Shown here: positions 1 to 4,998 of the stretch, piece after piece
How the letters are laid out: every line of letters starts with the position of its first letter
Numbering within the stretch: position 1 is the first letter of the stretch
From: an uncultured Eubacteriales bacterium
Lineage (GTDB): Bacteria; Bacillota; Clostridia; Christensenellales; QAND01
Direction of reading: 5' to 3'
DNA: 7,086 bases
Assembly (NCBI GenBank): GCA_900546685.1
Contig: UREB01000084.1
Span: 1 to 7,086, forward strand
Translations under genes and position numbers: made by a program
The notes under the pieces: generated by a model
The model's database searches: none
The model's input: the letters and a program-made list of their open reading frames with translations, nothing else
What the model was told of the DNA's origin: nothing

Positions 1-492
1 CCGATCTATCGCCAACGCAATGGGTAGCCCTTTGTCCGCCGCGCTTTGCAGCGACAGGCGAAGCCTACCCGCCTCGCGCCGCAGCAGCTTGGCGTCCTTT
101 TCCCCCTGGGCCGCATTGCCCTGTACCCAGCCGCGGGCGCCGCACACCGCCTGCCCACGGTAGGCAAAGCAATCGTTTTGCAGGGCATACATACCCTCTG
201 GCAACGCGCTGCGTACCTGGGTCAACGACGACCACCAATAGTCATGATTGCCGCGCAGAATCAGCTTTTGCCCCGGCATGCGGCCGATGGCGTCTAGATC
301 CGGCTGGGCCTCTGGCATGTGCATGGCCCAGCTGATGTCTCCGGGGATCAGCACCAGGTCCTCAGCGCCGATCCGGCTGCGCCAGGCTTGCTGTATCTTG
401 TCCCAATGCCCTTTCCAATGCCGGCCGAAAATATCCATCGACTTTTCATCCACATGGGAAAGGTGCAAATCGGCAATGGCAAATACCGCCAT
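1..492 (-). CDS. Metallophosphoesterase (calcineurin-like fold), 3' part cut by window edge
   Basis: This is the first 164 residues of a binuclear-metal phosphoesterase; the C-terminus lies beyond base 1. The metal-ligand motifs are clear: D8-L-H10 after a hydrophobic strand (AVFAIADLHLS), GD52ISW, and GN82H83DYWW, followed by a GARGW motif near residue 118. The GDISW, GNHDYWW and GARGW set is typical of a bacterial family of predicted phosphohydrolases, usually around 230 residues. The final GHxH-type motif would lie in the missing part. No signal peptide is seen, so it is probably cytoplasmic. The substrate cannot be told from the sequence; cyclic nucleotides, phosphoproteins and nucleic acids are all possible. 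The ATG (492-490) overlaps the TAA of the zinc-ribbon gene as TAATG, and no good Shine-Dalgarno precedes it. Translation is therefore probably coupled by reinitiation, which implies linked expression. The family call is firm; the function is open. Confidence 0.9.
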   Translation of the reverse strand, partial: MAVFAIADLHLSHVDEKSMDIFGRHWKGHWDKIQQAWRSRIGAEDLVLIPGDISWAMHMPEAQPDLDAIGRMPGQKLILRGNHDYWWSSLTQVRSALPEGMYALQNDCFAYRGQAVCGARGWVQGNAAQGEKDAKLLRREAGRLRLSLQSAADKGLPIALAIDR

Positions 493-914
493 TACAGGGC
501 CAGCCCGTCTTCTTCATCCTCGTCGTCCAGGCCAAGCTCCTCTTCCATATCCTCCAGCTCTTCCTCCGGGATGTCGTCGGTATCCTCCTGCACAAAGTCG
601 AGTTTATCCAGGTCTTCCGTCTCTTCCTCTGCGGCCAGCGCCTCTTCCAGCGCCTCCTCTTCCTCTTCATCCAGCGCATCCTGCTGATTTAAGGCAATCT
701 TTTCAATGGCCTCCAAGCGCTTATGCTCCCTTAGGCAGGCCGCGCAAAATTCCTCGCCGGGCACCACGGGGTTTTCATTGCATTCCGGACAAATCTGAAT
801 GACGGGTGCGTCCTTTTTCTTGCTCTTTTTCCGCTCGTTTCTGCACACGTCACACATCTCGGCGTCCGCCGGCATATAATTGAGTTCACAAATGGGACAT
901 TTTACCAGTTTCAA
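492..914 (-). CDS. Double zinc-ribbon protein with hyperacidic C-terminal tail, unknown function
   Basis: A 140-residue protein whose exact family I do not recognise. Residues 1-25 form one ribbon (C6-P-I-C9 and C21-D-V-C24) and residues 42-60 a second (C42-P-E-C45 and C57-A-A-C60), so eight cysteines could hold two zinc ions. A basic linker (KKSKKK, residues 29-34) joins them. From residue 79 to 136 the chain is extremely acidic, 35 Asp/Glu in 58 residues with one lysine, and is probably disordered. No membrane segment or signal is seen. The start is inferred to be TTG at 914-912: the next in-frame Met is residue 14, which would cut off the first CxxC, and an AGGAAG lies upstream at 930-925. 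The gene has its own promoter candidate and overlaps the downstream phosphoesterase by one base. Ribbons plus a basic linker suggest nucleic-acid or protein contact; the acidic tail could be autoinhibitory or a nucleic-acid mimic. This is inference only. Confidence 0.85.
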   Translation of the reverse strand: MKLVKCPICELNYMPADAEMCDVCRNERKKSKKKDAPVIQICPECNENPVVPGEEFCAACLREHKRLEAIEKIALNQQDALDEEEEEALEEALAAEEETEDLDKLDFVQEDTDDIPEEELEDMEEELGLDDEDEEDGLAL

Positions 915-924
915 CCTATAAACA

Positions 925-930
925 CTTCCT
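925..930 (-). promoter_or_regulatory. Ribosome binding site supporting the TTG start of the zinc-ribbon gene
   Basis: AGGAAG on the minus strand lies 10 nt before the TTG at 914-912. The spacing is slightly long, but no better site exists nearby. It supports a TTG start that keeps the first CPIC motif. Confidence 0.5.
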
Positions 931-962
931 ACGCATTCGATATTTGAATTTCCTCGGTAATA

Positions 963-991
963 TACATAGTGGTTTTTACACGCGTTGTCAA
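963..991 (-). promoter_or_regulatory. Sigma-A-type promoter for the zinc-ribbon/phosphoesterase unit
   Basis: A perfect TTGACA -35 (991-986) is followed after 17 nt by TATGTA (968-963), a moderate -10 that matches the consensus only in its first three bases. The expected start site, near 956, gives a leader of about 40 nt before the TTG codon. The region is strongly AT-rich. An inverted repeat directly abuts the upstream edge of the -35. Confidence 0.6.
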
Positions 992-1016
992 TATAAAATT
1001 TCCTTCGAATTTTATA
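992..1016. repeat. 25-bp perfect inverted repeat next to a promoter; candidate operator
   Basis: Two 9-bp arms, TATAAAATT and AATTTTATA, are exact reverse complements around a 7-nt spacer. The repeat ends at the base before the TTGACA -35 of the zinc-ribbon promoter. The position suits a dimeric regulator or an UP-like element. AT-rich sequence makes chance palindromes more likely, and no known regulator motif is recognised. Confidence 0.5.
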
Positions 1017-1056
1017 AACGCTTGCTTTGTTTTTGCTTGCCTACACCAAGCCAAAG

Positions 1057-1087
1057 AAAAAAAGAGGAAAATCAATTCCTCTTTTTT
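1057..1087 (-). terminator. Intrinsic terminator after engB
   Basis: Reading the minus strand, GAGGAA and TTCCTC arms (1081-1076 with 1069-1064) are extended by six A:T pairs to a 12-bp stem around a 6-nt loop, and end in a run of seven T (1063-1057). It lies about 15 nt past the engB stop. With A and T runs on both sides it could also act in the other direction, but no plus-strand gene is present to use it. Confidence 0.88.
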
Positions 1088-1102
1088 CTATGATCTTGCT
1101 CG

Positions 1103-1687
1103 TTAGAGGGTGCGTTGTGCCAGCTGCTCCAATAGCGCGGCCAGCTCTTGTTTGCCGCTGCCATCCAGGGAAGAAAAGCAAAGAAAGCGTTCGGCCCCCA
1201 CCTGCTTTGCCAGCTTGGCCGCCATAGGCTTGCGCTTGCTCTTTGCAATCTTATCCGCCTTGGTAGCAATCAGCGTATAGGGAATCTGATAATGCAAAAG
1301 CCATTCCACCATTTGCAGATCGCCCTGGCTGGCATCGTGGCGGATATCGCACAGCAGCAGCAAATGCCCCAGCGTTTGGCTTCGCCCAAAATAATCGTCT
1401 ACCAGGCGCCCCCAATCCTCCCGTTCCCGGCCGCTGCGCTTGGCAAAGCCGTAGCCGGGCAGGTCTACCAGCATAAGCGCCGCATCCATCTCGTAAAAGT
1501 TGATGGACCGCGTCTTACCCGGCGCGGAAGAGACCCGCGCCAGCTTTTTGTTGTTGCAAATCGTATTGATCAAGCTGCTTTTTCCTGCGTTGGAGCGCCC
1601 CACCACCGCCACTTCGCACAGCGGCTGTGGATCGTATTGCCCCGGCCGGTACGCCGTGGAAACCAGCTTGGTTTTAGTTAGCAGCAT
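1103..1687 (-). CDS. engB: EngB/YsxC ribosome-biogenesis GTPase
   Basis: A 194-residue TrmE-Era-EngA-YihA-Septin-like GTPase of normal family length. The family is required for assembly of the 50S ribosomal subunit in bacteria such as Bacillus subtilis. GTPase motifs are all visible: G1 GRSNAGKSS (30-38), the G2 threonine in GKTRS (T59), G3 DLPGYG (75-80), G4 TKADK (142-146), and G5-like SSLDGSG (172-178). The product is cytosolic and ribosome-associated by family knowledge. The ATG at 1687 lies inside the end of lon, giving a 14-nt overlap, and is served by GGAGGAG at 1698-1692 within the lon coding sequence. It is therefore co-transcribed and probably translationally coupled with lon, the same order (lon then ysxC) known in Bacillus. 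An intrinsic terminator follows the TAA. No unusual residues were noticed. Confidence 0.97.
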   Translation of the reverse strand: MLLTKTKLVSTAYRPGQYDPQPLCEVAVVGRSNAGKSSLINTICNNKKLARVSSAPGKTRSINFYEMDAALMLVDLPGYGFAKRSGREREDWGRLVDDYFGRSQTLGHLLLLCDIRHDASQGDLQMVEWLLHYQIPYTLIATKADKIAKSKRKPMAAKLAKQVGAERFLCFSSLDGSGKQELAALLEQLAQRTL

Positions 1688-4004
1688 CCGTCTCCTCCAA
1701 AAGCGCGACGTTCAACACGTCATCGATGGTTTCCACCGGAATGCAGTGCATCTGGCTGAGCAGTTCCTCCGGAATTTCCTTTAAGTCCTTTACACAGTCC
1801 TTGGGGATCAGCACGGTATGGATGCCGTCCCTAAGCGCTGCCAGCAGCTTTTCCCGGATGCCGCCCACCGGCAGCACACGGCCGCGCAGCGTGATCTCCC
1901 CGGTCATGGCGATATCCCCCCTGACGGGCCGCCCCGTCAGCGCACTTAATACCGCCGTAGCCAGCGTTACGCCAGCGCTGGGGCCGTCCTTGGGCGTAGC
2001 GCCCTCCGGCAGATGGATGTGTAGATCCAAATGCTGATAAAAATCCGGATCCAGTTTGTATTCCTGATAGCGTGTGCGCAGGCAGCTTACCGCCGTTTTG
2101 GCGGATTCTTTCATCACATCGCCGAGCTGGCCGGTCAACTCCAGTTGGCCGGTGCCCTTCATCGTTGAGACCTCCACTTGCAGCGTCGTGCCGCCGATGG
2201 CCGTCCAGGCCAAGCCGGTGGCCACGCCCACCTTGTTTTTCAGCTGCGCCTTATCGTGGAAATACCGTGCCGGCCCCAAAAACGCCTCCAGGTTCTCCTT
2301 GGCAACGCGCACAGGAGCTTTCTCGCCGCCTACCAGGCGTTTGACAGCCTTTCGGCAGGCTGTGGCAATCTGGCGTTCCAGGCCGCGCACACCCGCCTCT
2401 GCGGTGTAATGGCGGATGATAGAGAGCAGCGCATCGTCGGTAAACTCGATCTCTTCCGATGCGATGCCATTTTCCTTCGCCTGCTTTGGCACGAGATAAC
2501 GCTTTGCAATCTGCAGCTTTTCCTGCTCCAGGTAGGAAGAAACCTCGATGACCTCCATGCGATCCAGCAAAGGGCGCGGAATGGTATCGGTGCTGTTGGC
2601 CGTTGTGATAAACAGCACATGCGATAGATCAAAATCCAGCTCCAGATAATGGTCGCGGAAGGTCTTGTTCTGTTCGGGATCCAGCACCTCCAGCATGGCG
2701 CTGGCAGGGTCACCCCTAAAATCGCTGGACATCTTATCGATCTCATCCAGCAGGAAGACGGGGTTTTGCGTACCCGCCTGCTTGATATGGTTCAAAATCG
2801 CGCCCGGGATGGCGCCGATATAGGTGCGGCGGTGTCCGCGGATCTCCGCCTCATCCCGTACGCCGCCCAGGCTCATCCGGCAGAATTTACGGCCCATGGC
2901 ATGTGCAATGGAGCGCGAAATGCTGGTTTTTCCCGTACCCGGCGGGCCGACAAAGCAGAGGATAGGCCCTTTGATGTCCTTTTTCTTTTGGCAAACGGCC
3001 AGGTACTCCATGATGCGCTCTTTCACCTTATCCAGGCCGAAATGCTCATCATCCAGCGTGCGCTGGGCATTGTCCAAATCAAAATTATCCTCGGTACGAA
3101 CGCCCCACGGCAGTTCTAGGATGGTCTCAATATACGTTTGAGAGACGGCGGCCTCCGGCGAATTTTGCGACAAGCGTGCCAGGCGGTCTATTTCCTTATG
3201 CACCTTTTCCCTGGCCTGTTCGCTTAGCTGCACCTTATCTGCCTTGGCGCGCAACGCGTCTATTTCCTTGGCAGAGTCCTCATCGCCCAGCTCGGTCTGG
3301 ATGGCCTTCATCTGCTCGCGCAGGTAATATTCCTTTTGTGATTTATCCACCGCCACCCGAACGCGCTGCTGAATTTTCTTTTCCATGGTCAGCAGGTCTA
3401 TTTCGCGCTTTAGCATGCCCATCATCAATTCCATGCGGGCGCCTACCTCCACCGTTTCCAAAATGGCCTGGCGCTGGTCGGTATGCAGCAGCGTTTCCAG
3501 CGCGATCTTATCGGTAAAGCGTCCCGGCTGTTTGATCTCTGCCAGCTGGGTCAGCGCCTCGCTTGACAGCTTGCCGGACAGCGAAGCGTATTGCTCTACA
3601 AGATCCAGCAGCACACGCATGGTAGCTTCCTGTTCCAAGGTAGGCGCATCCGGCTCGGGCTGCGGCTCGATCTGCTCGGCCTCAATGAGCATATACGGCT
3701 CGGTTTCCAACACGCGCACGATCTTTGCACGGTATAGCCCTTCCACCAAAACTCTAATATGATCGCCCGGCAAGGCCAGCACTTGCTGCACCTTGCACAT
3801 GGTTCCTATGCTGTATAGATCTGCCTCTTCGGGGTTGGAGACTTCCATATCCTTTTGGCTGGTCAAAAACAGATTCTGTTCTTTTTCCAGGGCAGCCCGC
3901 AACGCCTGCACGGACTTTTCCCGCCCTACATCGAAATGCAGCGTAAGGTTTGGAAACGCATTGATGCCCCGCAAAGGCAGCAGCGGGTATGTGTTTGTTT
4001 CCAT
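1674..4004 (-). CDS. lon: ATP-dependent protease Lon (LonA type)
   Basis: Soluble hexameric AAA+ serine protease that degrades misfolded and selected regulatory proteins. The ORF opens with three successive ATGs (4010, 4007, 4004). AAAGGAG at 4018-4012 is 7 nt from the third, so I place the start at 4004 (METNTYPLL), giving 776 residues. Domain order, counted from the first ATG: N-terminal substrate-binding domain (about 7-200), helical linker (about 200-300), AAA+ module with Walker A GPPGTGKT (355-362), Walker B FLLDEID (419-425), an arginine in LLDR (484) and sensor-2 R542, then the protease domain with catalytic S678 in PKDGPSAG and K721 in GGIREK. All key residues are present and the length is normal for LonA. 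There is no membrane segment, so it is not LonB. The gene has its own promoter overlapped by a CIRCE operator, pointing to HrcA heat-shock control, and overlaps engB downstream. Confidence 0.98.
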   Translation of the reverse strand: METNTYPLLPLRGINAFPNLTLHFDVGREKSVQALRAALEKEQNLFLTSQKDMEVSNPEEADLYSIGTMCKVQQVLALPGDHIRVLVEGLYRAKIVRVLETEPYMLIEAEQIEPQPEPDAPTLEQEATMRVLLDLVEQYASLSGKLSSEALTQLAEIKQPGRFTDKIALETLLHTDQRQAILETVEVGARMELMMGMLKREIDLLTMEKKIQQRVRVAVDKSQKEYYLREQMKAIQTELGDEDSAKEIDALRAKADKVQLSEQAREKVHKEIDRLARLSQNSPEAAVSQTYIETILELPWGVRTEDNFDLDNAQRTLDDEHFGLDKVKERIMEYLAVCQKKKDIKGPILCFVGPPGTGKTSISRSIAHAMGRKFCRMSLGGVRDEAEIRGHRRTYIGAIPGAILNHIKQAGTQNPVFLLDEIDKMSSDFRGDPASAMLEVLDPEQNKTFRDHYLELDFDLSHVLFITTANSTDTIPRPLLDRMEVIEVSSYLEQEKLQIAKRYLVPKQAKENGIASEEIEFTDDALLSIIRHYTAEAGVRGLERQIATACRKAVKRLVGGEKAPVRVAKENLEAFLGPARYFHDKAQLKNKVGVATGLAWTAIGGTTLQVEVSTMKGTGQLELTGQLGDVMKESAKTAVSCLRTRYQEYKLDPDFYQHLDLHIHLPEGATPKDGPSAGVTLATAVLSALTGRPVRGDIAMTGEITLRGRVLPVGGIREKLLAALRDGIHTVLIPKDCVKDLKEIPEELLSQMHCIPVETIDDVLNVALLEETDAAN

Positions 4005-4011
4005 CATCATG

Positions 4012-4018
4012 CTCCTTT
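4012..4018 (-). promoter_or_regulatory. lon ribosome binding site, decides among three tandem ATGs
   Basis: AAAGGAG on the minus strand. The gap to the three ATGs is 1, 4 and 7 nt. Only the third (4004) has normal spacing, so it is the preferred start. The second cannot be fully excluded. Confidence 0.8.
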
Positions 4019-4035
4019 AATTTAATCTCGGTTGT

Positions 4036-4044
4036 AGTATAACA
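4036..4044 (-). promoter_or_regulatory. lon promoter, extended -10 type
   Basis: TATACT (4041-4036) matches five of six -10 bases and is preceded by TGT (4044-4042), forming an extended TGn -10. At 17-nt spacing the -35 position falls at 4064-4059 and reads TAGTGC, a poor match, consistent with reliance on the extended -10. That -35 region lies inside the proximal CIRCE arm. The predicted start site near 4029 gives a leader of about 25 nt to the ATG at 4004. Confidence 0.72.
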
Positions 4045-4055
4045 CAGTTTTTTTG

Positions 4056-4082
4056 TTAGCACTACCCCATAGCGAGTGCTAA
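4056..4082. promoter_or_regulatory. CIRCE operator (HrcA binding site) upstream of lon
   Basis: Read on the minus strand the arms are TTAGCACTC and TAGTGCTAA with a 9-nt spacer. The CIRCE consensus is TTAGCACTC-N9-GAGTGCTAA, so 17 of 18 arm bases match and the spacing is exact. CIRCE is bound by the HrcA repressor, which normally controls groESL and dnaK operons and is titrated away during heat stress. Here the promoter-proximal arm covers the -35 position of the lon promoter, so bound HrcA would be expected to block RNA polymerase. Confidence 0.92.
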
Positions 4083-4186
4083 TAGTTGGAAGCTGAAAAT
4101 TTTTTCATTTTCGCCATGCTCATGCCGCATTTTCCAGAATGTTCCAAATTTCATAGGTTTTGGGTCAGGCTGTGCGGCAGGCAAAA

Positions 4187-4226
4187 ACATGCGCCCGGCG
4201 TAGGGATTGCGCATCTGTGCGCATGT
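4187..4226. repeat. Inverted repeat with GCGCAT motifs downstream of the recombinase
   Basis: Exact 8-bp arms ACATGCGC (4187-4194) and GCGCATGT (4219-4226) flank 24 nt that hold another TGCGCA. It lies in the 172-nt spacer between the recombinase stop and the CIRCE element, where I see no gene or clear terminator. It could be a recombinase site or chance. It is not followed by a T-run, so it does not look like a terminator. Confidence 0.3.
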
Positions 4227-4254
4227 CACAAAAGCGTGCCATATGGAGCAACGC

Positions 4255-4845
4255 TCATTTCTCTTTGGCCCAGCGCAAAAAGGTTTGATGCGAAATGTGC
4301 AGCTGCTGCGCTGCTTGGCGGGAAGAGATCTTCCCCTCCTCCCACTGCGCTTTCAGCCCTTTGAACCCTTCCGGCACCGGTAGGCGCGGCCGGCCAAAGC
4401 GCACCCCCCTGGCCTTGGCAGCGGCAATGCCTTGGGCTTGCCGGCTGCGGATGGCCTCCCGCTCTGCCTGTGCCATATAGCTGAGCAATCGCAGCAGCAT
4501 ATCTGCCATCAGGGCCGTGGTCGCGCTTTTGCGCCGCCGGGTATCCAGCAAGGGCATATCCAACACCTGCACATCCACCTGCTTTTTCTCCACCAACAGC
4601 CGCCATTGGCGCAGCATCTCCTCATAATTGCGCCCCAGCCTGTCTATGCTCTGCACCACAAGCAGATCGCCGGGCCGCAGCCGGCATAGCATCCTTCGGT
4701 AGGCCGGCCTATTGAAGTGCTTGCCCGTGGCCTTGTCCACAAAGATATGCTGGTCCTCCACCCCGGCCTGCCGCAGCGAAAGCCACTGTCTTTCATCCTT
4801 TTGCGCCCGGGTAGAAACCCGAATGTATCCGTATATCGTCGGCAT
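4255..4845 (-). CDS. Small serine recombinase (resolvase/invertase family)
   Basis: A 196-residue site-specific recombinase of resolvase/invertase size. The catalytic domain opens with IYGYIRVST, giving nucleophile S11 and R9; the QSIDRLGRN motif supplies D68, R69 and R72 of the active site. The long E-helix (about 115-145, with AEREAIRSRQAQG) leads to GVRFGRPR (147-154). A C-terminal helix-turn-helix follows (about 172-195, ISSRQAAQQL...SHQTFLRW) for DNA binding. It appears intact. Family members cut both DNA strands through a 5'-phosphoserine link and either resolve cointegrates or invert segments; which one applies here cannot be told. The start at 4845 is set by AAGGGGA at 4857-4851 and by alignment of the RVST motif. 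An in-frame TTG at 4917 has no ribosome site. No transposase, invertible gene or integron partner is visible. It sits alone between the clpX terminator and lon, with codon use like its neighbours, so if acquired it is not recent. Confidence 0.95.
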   Translation of the reverse strand: MPTIYGYIRVSTRAQKDERQWLSLRQAGVEDQHIFVDKATGKHFNRPAYRRMLCRLRPGDLLVVQSIDRLGRNYEEMLRQWRLLVEKKQVDVQVLDMPLLDTRRRKSATTALMADMLLRLLSYMAQAEREAIRSRQAQGIAAAKARGVRFGRPRLPVPEGFKGLKAQWEEGKISSRQAAQQLHISHQTFLRWAKEK

Positions 4846-4850
4846 GTATG

Positions 4851-4857
4851 TCCCCTT
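4851..4857 (-). promoter_or_regulatory. Recombinase ribosome binding site, fixes its start
   Basis: AAGGGGA on the minus strand, 5 nt before the ATG at 4845. It supports the 196-residue form rather than the longer TTG-initiated reading. I found no convincing -35/-10 pair in the roughly 100 nt between this site and the clpX terminator. Confidence 0.65.
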
Positions 4858-4946
4858 CCCCGCCGATTTTAAGAAAAGCTCCTTCTCTTGCCTTAGCAAA
4901 CCATAGGATGGGCACAAACTTTGTCGCCTTTTGCCGAATTGCGCAG

Positions 4947-4983
4947 AAAAAAAGAGAGCGAGGAAGAATTTTCTCGCTCTCTT
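4947..4983 (-). terminator. Intrinsic terminator after clpX
   Basis: Arms GAGAGCGAG and CTCGCTCTC (9 bp, GC-containing, extended by two A:T pairs) enclose a 10-nt loop. On the minus strand they are followed by seven T (4953-4947). It lies 15 nt past the clpX TAA and should end the tig-clpP-clpX transcript, isolating the recombinase and lon. Confidence 0.92.
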
Positions 4984-4998
4984 ACCATTTTGAGTCGT

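Noticed and set aside
319..687. Plus-strand serine-rich reading frame
   Set aside because: It is the complement of the acidic Glu/Asp tail of the zinc-ribbon gene, has no ribosome site and no recognisable domain.
1726..3762. Several plus-strand frames of 100-156 codons opposite lon
   Set aside because: They are antisense shadows of a conserved GC-rich gene, have no ribosome sites and show no recognisable domains.
4095..4112. GAAAAT / ATTTTC hairpin as a terminator for the recombinase
   Set aside because: The stem is six pairs with only one G:C pair and no following T-run on the minus strand; it is too weak to call.
4132..4144. TTC-N2-GAA-N2-TTC pattern resembling a eukaryotic heat-shock element near the lon promoter
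   Set aside because: Bacteria lack HSF; nine fixed bases in an AT-rich spacer are readily met by chance. The real heat-shock signal here is the CIRCE element.
4216..4230. TGTG-N7-CACA resembling a CRP-type site
   Set aside because: The spacing and inner bases do not match TGTGA-N6-TCACA, and it lies far from any promoter I can place.
4846..4917. Longer recombinase with a TTG start at 4917
   Set aside because: No ribosome site precedes the TTG, and the extra 24 residues do not resemble the family, whose start lies a few residues before YIRVST. The ATG at 4845 has a good site.
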